Notes: generated by a model from the sequence alone, not told the origin. 64,000 bases of DNA from Parapristionchus giblindavisi (GCA_943737045.1 CALSFV010000040.1:496001-560000), one strand, 5' to 3'. Counted from the first letter of the stretch, positions 37,409 through 50,940 are shown. A program made the numbers and translations.

Positions 37409-38951
37409 CAGTGGTGGCCAGAAGGAAAACATATTTTGGTTTTTTGAGAATAACTTTTCTTGTAGTTAACCGATCACCTTGAAATTTTTATATAGTGTGC
37501 TCAGACGTGTTTCACAATGTACACCGAGGCATGGAGCCGGTTTTTCAATTTCAACGGCTTCCAGACTAGAGTAATGACTGTATGGCTCATTTTGAGGAAG
37601 TTACTTCTCTTCTAATTTTTAAACGTATTCATGCAGTTTTTTCGATTTTTTCTTCACGAATATAGTTTTTAAATCAATTAATCAAATTTATTATCAATAT
37701 TCAACACGTTAACAATTAAAATAATTATTAAATCAATGTCAAAGCGGATAACTCAAGGGGGTGATATTTGGGCAAAAATTCAGGTGCAAATCAATTATTA
37801 AACGAATTAAACTAACAAATATTAATTTAGTACTTAGTTTCCGTGCTTCTGACTGATCCAATGTCGTGCGGCGAGCAGAAGCGTACGATAGCCGTTGCGA
37901 TCATGACTCCATTGATTCGCTGCAGAGGACATTGTCCGAGTTCCTGTGCACAATAACGCTTCTGCCATCGTGATTCACCTTGGGGACAAGCTTCTGGCCA
38001 TCATCTCTACGAACGTAAACCCGGCCGTCCGAGCCCAAGAGATTGAACTTGGACTGTTTCGATCAGACGACCTTTCGCTAGTCTGCGACTGTCTATTTGA
38101 AATTAGCCTTTTATCCACTTCAGACGATTCTCTCTGTTCTTAGGAGATATTATGGGTTTCGTACTAAGAATTCTAGCGTTAAAACCAGCGTGTTTGGGTT
38201 GTCTGTGGATGGTGTGAGTCGATGGAGGAGTGACACCGTATAGTGCCATTTCTTGCTGGTTGATTGTGGAGTTCGCCCGCGGGATCTCGCGCGATATGTT
38301 GATAATATTCCTGTCATAAAGGTGCTAGATGATGCGTGAAGTACCAGGCAGTGATGGTTGACGGGTTTTCACTGATTTGGGGACCTTTTTCATGATACAG
38401 GATATCGTTCACTGGTTTTCACCAAGATTGATAGCAGGTTCGGATTGCTTCAGACCATTCAAACCTCCGCGGAAGATGACGCGCAGGATATCAGGCGAGA
38501 GATATCATATTCCTTTCGGTTTTGCCATAATCAAAAAACAACAATACAAGAAAATACATTTGAAAAATCATAATAAACAAGCAAAAAAGATGAAAAAATG
38601 GTATCCTTTTGAAATTCTCAATATACCTACGATATGAATATTAATATCGAATAAATGCAAACATTATCGATAAATGACTGTAGTAGCATGCGTACATACT
38701 TTTTAAACGGTGAAAAAATTGTTTAAAACAACGAAAATACGTCGCAACTTCAACCACTCAAAATGAGCCATACGGTCATTTTGGGATACTGTAGCCTGAA
38801 AGCCGTTGAAATTGAAAAACCGGCTCCATACCTCGGTGTACATTGTGAAACACGTCTGAGCACACTATATAAAAATTTCAAGGTGATCGGTTAACTACAA
38901 GAAAAGTTATTCTCAAAAAACCAAAATATGTTTTCCTTCTGGCCACCACTG
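37409..38951 (-). mobile_element. Tc1-like DNA transposon, inactive
   Basis: 1543 bp with long inverted ends (about 190 bp, CAGTGGTGGCCAGAAGGAAA...), flanked by TA. The homologous empty site at 13990-14000 reads tgaacatataatgg. It carries a decayed transposase on the minus strand. Present only in the second duplicate, so it inserted after the duplication (or one haplotype carries it). Confidence 0.92.
37900..38060 (-). pseudogene. Decayed Tc1-type transposase
   Basis: Minus strand reads SKFNLLGSDGRVYVRRDDG and then KLVPKVNHDGRSVIV, matching the conserved DESKFNLFGSDG...KHGGGSVMVWG core of Tc1 transposases. Just before it the frame has a stop, and the acidic DE of SDES is replaced by KQ, so the catalytic Asp normally found here is gone. 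The rest is too eroded to follow. Confidence 0.8.
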
Positions 38952-40248
38952 TATAATGGACAGGTCCTCACAATTAACTTAAAGGGACAGAATCCTTTGT
39001 CAACGGCCTCTTCAACGTTCTACGCTCTCTCGTTTTTAGTGAACAAAGAAATCCAATGAAGAGGCCAATGAGAGAGGCTACTCACTCTTCAACCCCATAT
39101 ACACCAAATTATCTGTTACAAACACTCAAAAATAAAACTCACAAATCAATCAATATCTTAGAATCCTTAAATCAATCAATACCTCAGGATCCTTGAGACA
39201 TTCCACATTGGACTATGCATCATCAATTATCTCCAACCACACAGCATTACGAAGCGTCATCAACTTCTCGATCAGTGCCTCCTACAAGAAAAAATAAATC
39301 AAATATTTTACAAATCCTTAAATAATATAGAGCCTCTAAACTCAATCAATCAAAGGTCAAAAGATCATAATTTTAAATTTATCACTGCATTTTTTTAATT
39401 CATTCAAAAACCGAAAAAAAAGCAATGTTTTTTTAAAACATCAACACGCTAAATTTTAACTATTGAAATAATCGAAACGAAGGAATTACAATTGTGTGAT
39501 TCTCAATTAAAGCCGTATATAAGCTCACTTGTGATACCAGCAATGTGTCACAGGCTTTCGTACGTCAGCGCGAACTGCTACTCGAATTCAACAGGTTAAA
39601 CTGATACCCCGAGCTCGTTTTTAACTCTCCGCTCTTGCAATGCTCTTTCACTTTCTTGGTCTACGATAGAGACCAAGAAAGCAACGGGGAGACCAAGAAA
39701 GAAACGGGGAGATTACAATTAGATTGGGGTTTGCTTTTAAAGAACAACAGGAACTTCTCCTAGCATTAAGCAGCTAAATGTCAATCATCACGAATATCTC
39801 CGTCTCCTCGACCTCGGTGATCATGAGCAGCATCTTGAGTGCGTACGCGTGCACCTCACGCGACTCCTCGTTCTTGCCATTGACAAAGTAATCAATAATG
39901 GCATAACCTATTCTGCGTTCAACTAGGTGGAGCCATCTCAGTATCAAAGACCCGGCACTTTCATGTTTCGGATACTTTTTATGCTTCAGATTTAACATAT
40001 CCCACAGTAGCTCTGTCTCTATTTCAACCATATTATAGTGTTTCTTGAGAAAGGACACAAAGTACAGAATGTAAAGCATAAGCAGTCACTATCCAACATT
40101 TTTGATGTCTCGATTCTTTATGCTAGCCTCTCTCTCATCGACATCCCAAACCATCTACTTTCATGTTTCATTCACTCTTAATACGATTCAGCTAGGCTTA
40201 TAATCTGGTCAATTAGATATCGAAACGTTCAAAGTCCAACATATTTAT

Positions 40249-41235
40249 GAGGCCGTTTGTGTAAGTGTCGAACAAGGGTGGGCACATGTCAAAAATTTTG
40301 ATACCCTCAAAACTTGTGTATAGGGGTTATCGACCATGCTGATGAAGATAGGCATAGTCATTTTGGCTCCAGTGGTCCCGCGACGCCTGGGATTACGGTA
40401 AGATCACGTTTTCAGGCCATTCTCGGTCCATGGTAGAGCTAGAGGTATGAAAATTGGGCTCCTAGGACAGAATTCTATGGCGATAATGGCTGTCTACTTC
40501 ATTAGTTTTGAAAATTTTTCAAAAGGTCGATAAGTGGAAATTTTGATGGAGAAGTTTGCGCCCCAGACGAGTATGACAGTTCGAACCGGCGTGACGAGAG
40601 GATCACAACGATATATTATGAGCCCATATCTCCGTTGCACCGCTAATATTGCTTCGATATAGTGATCTGCAAAATGACGAGGAGTTGTCTGCGTCTCTCT
40701 ATTCCGCGCGCTCTCTTGACACTCTCTCATTTCGCCGTGATCTCGAGAGAGTGCGAGAGAGCGTGCGGAATTGAGAGAGTCCTCTTGTTTACCTCTTTCG
40801 CAGATCACTATATCGAGGCAATATTAGCGGTGCAACTGAGATATGTGCTCATAATACATCATTGTGATCCACTCGTCACGCCGGTTCGAACTGTCATACT
40901 CGTCTGGGGCGCAAACGTCTCCATCAAAATTTTCAATTGTCGACATTTTGGAAAATTTTCAAAACTAATGAAGTAGACAGCGATCATCGACATCGAATTC
41001 TGTCCTAGGAGCCCAATTTTCATACCTCTAGCCCTACCATGGACCGAGAATGGCCTGAAAACGTGATCTTACCGTAATGCCGCTCAAGCGTTGCGGGACC
41101 ACTGGAGCCAAAATGACTATGCCTATCTTCATCAGCATGGTCGATAACCCCTATACACAAGTTTTGAGGGAATCAAAATTTTTGGCCTGTGCCAACCCTC
41201 TCCCAGATTTGCCCGACTCTTACTCAAATGGCCTC
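40249..41235. mobile_element. 987-bp TTAA foldback element, second copy
   Basis: Same as 15284-16270; the left target copy has mutated to TTAT, the right TTAA is intact. Confidence 0.85.
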
Positions 41236-41998
41236 TTAATGCTACTCTCCATTGCTTACAATCAGATCGCTCTCAAATCGAGATCTCCCAAACCAAGCAC
41301 TTTGATGTTTCACTCACTCCTAATACCCCATATTCAGAGCTCAAGACAATTCTATGCATATTCCACGATGCCTCAGCAGAAAAAAATGGCGATAATTTTT
41401 TTTAAATTAAGATTATATTAAATTATGACTATGCATTTTTGAGCATGAACACATCACTAATCCATGTCTAATCTATAATCCAACACCACCTATACTCTCG
41501 CTTTGTTCAAACAGAAATAAATCTCAAATTGAGAATCTCAATCAAATCGAAAACCATGTACTTTTATGATTCACCAACTCTTAATAGGATTCAGCTATGC
41601 ATATAATCTGTTTTATCTAATTTGTTGAATCTTAAAAGCTACAATATTCGAGGGAGCCTTGAAGGGAACGATTGCGGTAAAAATAAATACGTATATATAT
41701 GTAGCAACAAGCAATCAATACTATCATAATCAAACGTCCTTGAAGCTAACCACTAGTACTTCGGCTGCATCACGTTCAACAATATATAATGCTCATTTTT
41801 ATTTGAAATTTGAAAATTTTTCCGACCAAAATTGTTTTTTTTAATTCCGAAAAAATCGGAAAAAATTGCTCTAAAAAAGTTTTCAAAAATAACATTTGAA
41901 GATATTTAGTAATTTTATCTTACCGGTCATATTTGTTATATTCTGATAATGATCAATAGTCACGTCTATAGCGCTCAGCGTCTCCAAAAATGTATAGT

Positions 41999-42070
41999 AG
42001 GGAGCACCCGGATTTGAACCGAGGACCTCTCGATCTGCAGTCGAATGCTCTGCCACTGAGCTATACCCCC
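41999..42070 (-). tRNA. tRNA-Cys-like, antisense partner
   Basis: Better preserved than its duplicate at 17032: the A box TAGCTCAGTGG is intact, but the T stem (CCTCGG) and acceptor (GCTCCC) mismatches remain. Confidence 0.8.
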
Positions 42071-42188
42071 GAGCGAAAATGGGAAGCGTCTTCTCTGTGC
42101 AAATAGTCCCTAAGATGCTTGTTACACGTTTTGGCATCATAAACCGTCTAAACATCTCTTCATTGTCGTTATTTTCTGTTAAGACATC

Positions 42189-42260
42189 GGGGGTATAGCT
42201 CAGTGGCAGAGCATTCGACTGCAGATCGAGAGGTCCCCGGTTCAAATCCGGGTGCCCCCT
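42189..42260 (+). tRNA. tRNA-Cys (GCA)
   Basis: Complete 72-nt gene, identical to 17222-17293 within the tRNA. Confidence 0.95.
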
Positions 42261-42449
42261 ACTTGTTTTATAATTTTTATGAATAATTTTCGGTCATTCT
42301 ACATATGATTCATTTTGCGACGTTGTACCAGTTAGTTTACAATGATCGGTAGAATTAGATTGAGACGGCGTACGCGGCGAATCAATAAGACCTTTGATGC
42401 TACTCTAGATTCATTCAACAACGTAGATATCTCTCAAATCGCAATCTCC

Positions 42450-42950
42450 AAACAGCATTAGGCAGCGTCATCAACTTCTCGATCAGTGCCTCCTACAAAA
42501 GAAATCAATAAAAAAAGAACCCTTTAATCAAAACCTTTAAAGTCAATCAATCAATATCCAATAGATAAAAAACACTAATTCAGATTTTTCAGTGTATAGC
42601 AGAATGAGTGAAGCCTACTGATACGAAGCCAAAGGCATGCGTAAATCAGCGCGGACTGCTACTCGAATTCAGCAGGTTAAACTGATACCCCGAGCTCATT
42701 TTTAACTCTCCGCTCTAGCAATACTCTTTCGCTTTCTTGGTCTACGATAGAGACACGGGGAGAGTACAATTAGCACGGGGTGTGCTTTTAAAAAACAACA
42801 GGAACTTTCCCTAGCATTAAGCAGCTAACTGTCAATCATCACGAATATCTCCGTGCTCCTTCACGGCTCCCGACACATCCTGTGAGTGGATACGGTAGAT
42901 GGACAGAAGATGATCGTAGATGCGAGTGAGCTGCACCGCGAATGGCATAC
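42450..42950 (-). pseudogene. xpo1: Exportin-1 fragments: partial e8 and e10/e1 fusion
   Basis: e8 5' part 42450-42492 (as at 17483) and a third instance of the e10/e1 chimera: e10 from 42950 down to about 42855, joined within ACGGAGA to the last bases of e1. Between them lies the ctcgaattcaacagg-type interspersed repeat and the remains of the ggtctacgatagagacc palindrome. Confidence 0.75.
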
Positions 42951-43504
42951 CTGAAATCAATAAATCGTTGTAAATGATTAATTATTCAACGTAGCGGACG
43001 AAACACCGTGAAGCACATTATTTGCTAACTAATTTAGATTAATTAAAGATATTACATTCAAGGTGCTTTATTTGTTCTCCTCTTTATTGATGCTAAGCCG
43101 CTGGCATTTTAGCTGTCTTTCGTGCGGCGGATATGCGACGGGTTTCGCTTAAAAATCGATCATTCGCAGCTTTTGAAAGTTGATTCTTACTAATTCGACC
43201 ATGCTGAATATTACTATGTAGGTCACTCCCCGTGATTTCAACCATCAAAGAAACCATTCCCTAGTAAGATTTATTAATGCATTGAAGATTTTTCCAAGAG
43301 GTCTACTGATACTAAGCCAGAGGCATGCGTAAATCAGCGCGGACTGCAACTCGAATTCATCAGGGTAGAGAATAACTAACTGCAGTTCCCTAACATGCGC
43401 TCATAGGTCGAATAGTTAGGCTTTCGATTTTCAACATCCGGTCAGGTCTTTCGATTTTTGTCAAACTTTGGCTCAAAATCAGGGCACGTTTGGTACTTTG
43501 TAAC
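42951..43504. other. Non-coding region
   Basis: AT-rich with the interspersed ctactcgaattcaacagg repeat. No gene, RNA or element ends seen. Confidence 0.4.
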
Positions 43505-43552
43505 CAGGGTTGGGATTTAACGTTAACGGTTTTAACGGATTTAACGATTTAA

Positions 43553-43971
43553 AGGGAGAGTAACCCCCTTGAAAAAAACAAAGTCCGGAAAATCAGTTTT
43601 GAATTCCCGCCAATCTAAAATTGGCGTCTTACAACGATAACTCTGCCACGACATACGATGTGTTGCCTGACATTGATTGAAAAGTAATTTTGCATACTAG
43701 TTTTGCATGTCACACCGATAATTTAGCTAGCTATATGCAAATCGCCATATACAGATCCCATCAAGCCTTATCTCACGCCTTATAATAGCAGCTTCAACTG
43801 ACACCTATAGTCTAATGGTAAGTGTCCGGTTGAATTAACGATCGAACGGGTTCGAGTCCTGACCCTTGCTAATGATTTTTGTCATTATTTCCTATATCTG
43901 TGGCAGAGTTATCGCGTTGGGGAACAATTGCGGGAATTCAAACACTGAAAAGTAGAGGGGTTACTGTCCCT
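43553..43971. mobile_element. TTAA-flanked MITE with tRNA-like core
   Basis: 419 bp, ends AGGGAGAGTAACCCC and GGGGTTACTGTCCCT, flanked by TTAA (43549-43552, 43972-43975). The centre carries a tRNA-like block. Inserted in the TTAACGG-rich repeat. Confidence 0.8.
43802..43866 (+). ncRNA. tRNA-like block in MITE
   Basis: A-box-like tagtctaatggt (43808) and perfect B box ggttcgagtcc (43849) at tRNA spacing; acceptor pairing is poor. tRNA-derived, not a tRNA gene. Confidence 0.55.
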
Positions 43972-44440
43972 TTAACGGTATTCATCCGTTAAATAAATTT
44001 TTAACGGAATCCGTTAAATTTTTTCTGTTAAATCCGTTAAAAATAAATCTAATATTTTCGAGTAAAAAAGGTAGAAAACATGATATTTTAATGTGCTTGA
44101 TGCTTTAAAAATTTATTTTTCTAGTACTCCGTTCTCATTATTGCGCTATACTAGTACTATATTCGAACTGATTATCTCAAGCACTTCACTTTCGTCACAG
44201 GCTCTTCTTCTTTAGTTTTCGCATTTTTTTGCGTAATGCTTTATATTGATTATTTTATTTTGTTTTCGGAAATGTACGGTTGCTACTCCTAATATTGATT
44301 GACAAAAATGGTTAAATATCGAAATTAGTCGATTTCCAGAATTTCTTTGGTAATTTAACGGATTTAACGGTTTTAACGGAATTTAACGGAATTTGAAACC
44401 GTTAATTTAACGATTTAACGGATTTACGGATGAAGTTTTT

Positions 44441-46220
44441 AGTGTATTATGTACACATTATTATCGAAAGTTATGGCACCATAATTTGCACGTTTCAGAA
44501 TTCTGTTTTTTTGCGTTGATGACTGTTTTTACCACTGTTCGGATAAAAATAATGAGTTTAAATTTTTAATTATCCTTAACAAAATAAAGTAGTTTTATAC
44601 GGTATGCTTACGGTCTTACGGTACGCCAAGTGTTATTGTTCTGGCATAAATAAACTCACAACCAGCAGCGCGACGAGACTGGAAGACTGGACAATGAGAG
44701 GTGAACAATGTCCCTCTCGAGATAATGAATCATTGAAATGGAAAATAGGGAGAATTGCACGGTTAATCAATATTTAGGAAAATCTGATTAATCTGATCAT
44801 TGAGAGAAATTCAACTGTCCATAACAATGCTTATTGTGAATGCTAATCGTTTCGATTTCCCTCTGAAACAGAAGAAGAAATGTCATTTTGTTTGTTTTGA
44901 TCGTATCGACTCTTCCAAAAAAGAATCAGAATCAGATCGATGTGAGCTACAACTGGCTGCCAAGCTCTCAGATGAGAGGGGAGCTAGATATATCTTCAAA
45001 CGTGCCTCAATGGGGGCGCCTCAATGTGGGGCGGCTGGAGTGAAGATAGACCAGTGATAGGGGAAGGGAGAGGAGAGACACAGTGCGTAATTCCCGCAAA
45101 GGTGCGGGAATTACGCGACCTCTGGCCGTGGTGTCTCAAATTACGAAGTTGGGAAGGGAGAGAGTGACTCTCATAGGCGATTGCTAGAGAGAAGGGAGGG
45201 GAAGGGAATAGGGTGCGTAGACTTCGCTCCCGTTCCTGCAACCCTACACACTAGAACTTAGTATCATGCCAAAAGATGAGACCGATTGCTCCTCTGAGTC
45301 AAAAGTTATGATATTTCAAAGTTTCGTCCGAATACTTTTGGCCGCTACTGTACATGATGAAGATCACCGAAAGATCAAAGATCAATCTCATTTTTTTCGA
45401 TTTACTATTATGAATATTAAGGAATCGTTCTCTAGAGGTACAACTGTCCTTCAGCGATCTGAGATCATGGTAGTTGATTAAAGATGGCCGCTCGCAATGG
45501 GTGCCCCTTAGCGAACGAGATTTCTCCGATCTTGTTCGAATAGTTTATATTTGATCTCTGCAAAAAATGGACATACGAAGTTCAAGCAATTGATATGTGA
45601 ATATAATTCTAGACGAAATCTATTTTTCCACACATCTTGCCACGCATTATCATCATTTTGTCATCCACACACATCTACACATATAGTATAGTGGCGCACA
45701 CCAGCCTCCCATACCGTCGTGTAATCAGCCTTCCCATCCTCGTTGCGTACGCCGTCCACAGGTCGTACTCCGCGACGCACACTACGAGATTGAGACGGCG
45801 TACGACGCGAGTCGGAAATACCGGAGACCTTTGATGCTACTCTAGATTCATTCAACAACGTAGAGTTCTCTCAAATCGCCATCTCCAAACCACGCACTTT
45901 GATGTTTCATACACTGGCAATATTATAGATTCACAAACTTTCTACAATAAGTTGATTCAATTATATCTCAATAGTGTTCCAACACCCGTTGAATAATAAG
46001 GAGGTAATGATGGAATATAAATACACAAACATGAGCGGAAATTTTTTTCGGACCAAAATTGTTTTTTTTTAATTCCGAAAATCGGAAAAAAATTGCGCTA
46101 AAAAGTTTTCAAAAATAACATTTGAAGATATTTAGTAATTTTTTATCTTACCTGTCATATTTATGATATTCTGATAATGATCAATAGTCACGTCTATAGC
46201 GCTCAGCGCTTCTCCAAAAA
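44441..46220. other. Non-coding region with hairpin
   Basis: No gene recognised. A hairpin at about 45083-45114 is formed by gcgtaattcccgc and its complement around a short loop, inside a purine-rich GGGAGAG stretch (45058-45220). Near 45830-46020 the sequence returns to that preceding the tRNA-Cys pairs. Short frames at 44800-45057 and 45266-45481 have no recognisable motif. Confidence 0.4.
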
Positions 46221-46228
46221 TGTATAGT

Positions 46229-46299
46229 AGGGAGCACCCGGATTTGAACCGAGGACCTCTCGATCTGCAGTCGAATGCTCTGCCACTGAGCTATACCCC
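46229..46299 (-). tRNA. tRNA-Cys-like, antisense partner
   Basis: 71 nt: one G lost from the 5' acceptor strand, plus the T-stem and acceptor changes seen at 41999. Probably inactive. Confidence 0.75.
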
Positions 46300-46426
46300 G
46301 AGCGAAAATGGGATAAAATGGGAATGTGTTCTTTGTGCAAATAGTCCCTAAGATGCTTGTTAAATGTTTTGATATGACATTCGATCTAAGCATCTCTTCG
46401 CTGTCGTTATTTTATGTTCTAACATC

Positions 46427-46498
46427 GGGGGTATAGCTCAGTGGCAGAGCATTCGACTGCAGATCGAGAGGTCCCCGGTTCAACTCCGGGTGCCCCCT
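46427..46498 (+). tRNA. tRNA-Cys (GCA), T-loop variant
   Basis: Complete tRNA-Cys, with one change in the T loop (TTCAACT instead of TTCAAAT). Stems fully paired; the B box is slightly off consensus. Confidence 0.9.
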
Positions 46499-47179
46499 AC
46501 TTGTTTTATAATTTTTATGAACTATTTTTCGGCCATTCTACATATTATCCATTTTGTGACATTGTACCAGCTAGTTTACAATGATTGGTACAAGTATATT
46601 GTTGACCTATATTGTTGAGTAACACAGGCGATCTAAAAAACGATCGATCAATAACTCCTGTCACCATCACCAAGTCCTCGTCATAATTATTATTGTACCT
46701 ATTACTTCTGTATTTCTAGTCGAATGTGGTGGATCAAATAAATAAATTTACAAATATACCCTTGAGATATGAGCAATTTTTCTATTAGGTTCTTTTTTCC
46801 AATACAAATTGCTCCAATCATATCGATAAAAAGTCTTCTTGAACCTGTCCAAAGGTAGGCGATTTATTAGAGAATTGCAATTTAATCATTCATGATCCCT
46901 TCGAATTTGACTATTCAAGTCCTTTTTCGTATCTCCTCGTATCATAGATTTCGTCAACCAAAAAAAAAACCTTGATGTATAACTGGAAAGTCATCTATGA
47001 CGCGATAGATAAACTATTACAAATTATATACTTAATTGTTATATCACATCGACACGCTAAAGTCCAGTGACAAATCAACCTGGTGAAACCATGTTTCAGC
47101 ATAACGTTGTAAAAAGAGACGATATCAAAAATTCTGATTCGACCTCGAATTCGCGTTCCAATACATTATTATCGTTTCC

Positions 47180-48258
<1,079 letters not shown>

Positions 48259-48273
48259 GCTGCTGCTGCGTGC

Positions 48274-48352
48274 CGCGTGCTGCGGGGCAATTGCGTTGGT
48301 AATCAAAGAGGACGGCATCGAAGAGGGGAAGAATGAATTGTTCCATGATTGC
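48274..48352 (-). pseudogene. xpo1: Exportin-1 exon e12 fragment at repeat edge
   Basis: First 79 nt of e12 (AIMEQFILPLFDAVLFDYQR and a few more residues to AAR), with acceptor. The segment encoding EPKVLSLLSIIITKL and the donor are replaced by the ATT tract. No other exportin exon is attached on either side. Confidence 0.85.
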
Positions 48353-48711
48353 CTGCAATTTTTGATTATTGATTATTGATTATTATTTATATAAATAATT
48401 TTTATTGATATTACATATTGATTCGATACATTCTATTCTATACTTTACATTCATATTCTTTCTTGATTCACAAAAACAACAAAAGCTATCGATCAAATTC
48501 TTTAAGTAAATATTTATACTAACAAGGGAACCATAATGCATTCCCGTGGCGAAATGACTACTGACATATACCATTCGAATCAGTATCCGATTCTGATAAG
48601 ACACCGTTAATAAGCAATGTCAAAAGTTTAAGAGCTTCGAGAAAATCGATAATGAAAATCGCACAAATCCGAGCCAATTAAGATCAACTCGGCTTTGACC
48701 TGCTGTCTCAC

Positions 48712-48790
48712 CGACCCTTGTGGTGTATTGGATAAGGCGCTCGCATTTCATTTTGTAAGTACATGGTTCGATGCCTGGTATGCGATACTT
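48712..48790 (+). ncRNA. tRNA-like block (Arg-like), left arm
   Basis: gtggtgtattggataaggcg resembles the D-arm/A-box region of tRNA-Arg, and ggttcgatgcc is a B box (48775-48785). Anticodon stem and acceptor pair poorly. tRNA-derived. Confidence 0.5.
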
Positions 48791-49030
48791 TTTTTGCTGA
48801 TTTTTTTCGAAGACCGAAGAAAAGCAATAAACTTTTTATGCCGTTAGCATTTGTGCCATGATACATATCGAATCAGAAGCTGAAACTCCTTAAAAGCGAA
48901 CACAAAAGCGCGCGAGCAAGAGATCAGAGGTTAAGCAGACGATCGATAATGATCTACAAAGGATAACAATGAAACAACAGATCTGAACTTTTGAATTTGA
49001 AAAAATCAGCAAAAAAAGTATCGTATAGCA

Positions 49031-49099
49031 GGCATCGAACCATGTAGTTACAAAATGGAATGCGAGCGCCTTATCCACTACACAACAAGGGTCGGTGAG
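49031..49099 (-). ncRNA. tRNA-like block, right arm
   Basis: Mirror copy of 48712-48790 with a few substitutions; B box ggttcgatgcc is intact on the minus strand. Confidence 0.5.
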
Positions 49100-49241
49100 A
49101 TAGGAGCTCAAAGCCGAGTTGATCTTAATTGGCTCGGATTTGTGCGATTTTCATTATCGATTTTCTCGAAGCTCTTAAACTTTTGACATTGCTTATTAAC
49201 GGTGTCGTATCAGAATCGGATACTGATTCGAATGGTATATG

Positions 49242-50940
49242 TACAACTTTCATGTTGAGCATTTTGTTTGAAACGCATGCACAAGAGAAATACATGAGTT
49301 TACTTTATTCACACGGTTTTTCAGACAAGTTTGAGTAAAACAAAAGTAAAATATTTTTTGTGTACAAAATGCTTTCGCCTATATTGTAGAACTCAAAAAT
49401 CCATATTTAGTTTGTTGTTTCACGAAAAAAATTTTTAGTCCCCTATGCTGAAAAATAAGGACTCGAAAATGGTCTTGAAAAAAAAGTTGTCGGATCCTTC
49501 CCACGTTTATACTCATTTTAAAGAACTCGTCGAGCACATCATTTCTCATGTTGGTCGTATTCTATGAAAGTCGTTTGTTCTCAAGATACTAGCGATAAAA
49601 ATATTTGGATCCAATAAATCTTAATTCATGTATTTCTCTTGTACATGAGTTTCAGTCAAAACGTTCAACATGAAAGTTGTTCTACTCGACGAGCTCTTCA
49701 ATATGAGTACAAACATGAGGGGGTTTGAAAGCAAAAATATTTTCGGGTCAACTTCAGGTCCATTTATCTCAAAAGAGGTACCTTTCGATTTTCGATTTTT
49801 TTCCCTTATTCGACGCGGATTTTTTTGCTCTATAAGATGAGGCAAAAATTGGACTGCACTTTTTTGTTTTAAAATTTTAATTAATTTTAGGATGTTTTGA
49901 GGAGGTAAGAAAATCAGTTTGCGATCGGATCTCTGGACCGTCGTATAGCCAGTTTTTGTTGTCTATTTATACTTATAATTAATCGACTCTAACATTGGTC
50001 CTAGGTCGGTCCATTTTTTTTTCGGTGAAAATCAAGTTTTCAAAATTCGAAAACCCGCCACATCTGTGTTTCAAGGAACCAGCCTAAATGAATACCCATT
50101 TTGTGATGGGGGCCCATAGGGGTATCCATAAAAAAATTTTGGGCCAAATCGGTGAGGTCGATGTCCGGGGTCACTGGCACAACCCTCGAATCTTACTGAG
50201 CCGGTGTCTTAATGTAAGGTTAGTTATTCTTAAAAAGAGTGGTACAAATCATACATGGGCGGGGTGCATAGAGCTCGATTCCACAGGAGGCATCCAAACG
50301 AAAAATTGTTGATTTTACATTGGGCCTTCACATTTTTCTGAAAATTTTCACCCATCCTCATTTTTTTACAGGGGGGCATTCCACACAATTTTTCGAAAAG
50401 TCCAAATTTTACTGGGGCACCCCCCTGACGGCGCCCATGTATGGTACAAATCGATTCCTCGTTCGAATAAAAGCAACTTTTACTCCAATCATCTAAAAAA
50501 AGATGGGAAATTTGAACACGATCGTAAATTACAACAGAAATTCTGAAAAATTCACTTTACGATAATCTTCTGGTGCAGTATCACACCGTCTCATTCACTG
50601 CTCTATTCCCGATCCCAATAATAGATTTATTCTTGCTCGATTCGTTTTGTTTTTTGAAATCTTTTCCCCATCGTGTCCTTTAATTTTAAGTAAAAACTGT
50701 TCAAAAACAAAGTAAATCACTTATCATGGAAGTCGGGTATAGAGCCGTGAAGAAGATGCGCATACAGTATGACACCATAAAAGTATGACACCATAAAAGA
50801 ATATCGTGAAATGAGTTTTTTATGAGTCGCTGTCGTATTTTGCTTTCGTGTACTATCGTTGACGGGTTTGTTTGTCTTCATATTTTAATATAAGGTTAGT
50901 TATTAAATGTAGAACGATTTAAGCAAATTTAATTTTGAAT
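49242..50940. other. Unrecognised single-copy region
   Basis: Has no counterpart elsewhere in the window. An inverted pair (49242-49300 with 49625-49683; acaactttcatgtt and its complement) suggests another foldback. The remainder has many T/A runs and no convincing frame. It sits where the exportin blocks are interrupted between the e12 fragment and the tRNA pair, so it may be part of a large transposon. Confidence 0.4.

Larger units (their letters stand above)
36615..39885 (-). pseudogene. xpo1: Scrambled exportin-1 fragments, second copy
   Basis: e1 about 39792-39885, e8 39183-39281 (with the same TAG), e9 37237-37294 (acceptor lost), e10/e1 fusion about 36615-36744. Around e9 the sequence differs more from the first copy (37060-37270), where it is closer to the 31.9-32.1 kb version, suggesting gene conversion. 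A Tc1-like element separates e9 and e8. Confidence 0.8.
31872..42500. repeat. Segmental duplication block B, copy 2
   Basis: Partner of 8467-17500 with a 1543-bp Tc1-like insertion and small indels. Its left edge at 31872 is exactly where the 5' block continues at 8467. Confidence 0.9.
43505..44440. mobile_element. TTAACGG-rich element remnant
   Basis: Starts CAGGGTTGGGATTTAACGTT and is filled with ttaacgg repeats in both orientations, the same design as the hAT-like element at 11319 (CAGAGATG plus ttaacga repeats). The expected complementary right end was not found, so it may be truncated. It is interrupted by the TTAA element at 43553. Confidence 0.5.
48565..49241. mobile_element. Inverted-repeat element with tRNA-like sequence in each arm
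   Basis: Left arm catataccattcgaatcag... mirrors the right arm ...ctgattcgaatggtatatg. The arms are about 280 bp, with about 120 bp between them. Each arm holds the same tRNA-like block in opposite orientation. No target duplication could be defined. Confidence 0.8.

Noticed and set aside
37946..38143. Plus-strand 65-codon frame
   Set aside because: Antisense shadow of the decayed Tc1 transposase.
44800..45057. 85-codon frame with Lys-rich start
   Set aside because: No conserved motif, no splice context and no second copy to test it.
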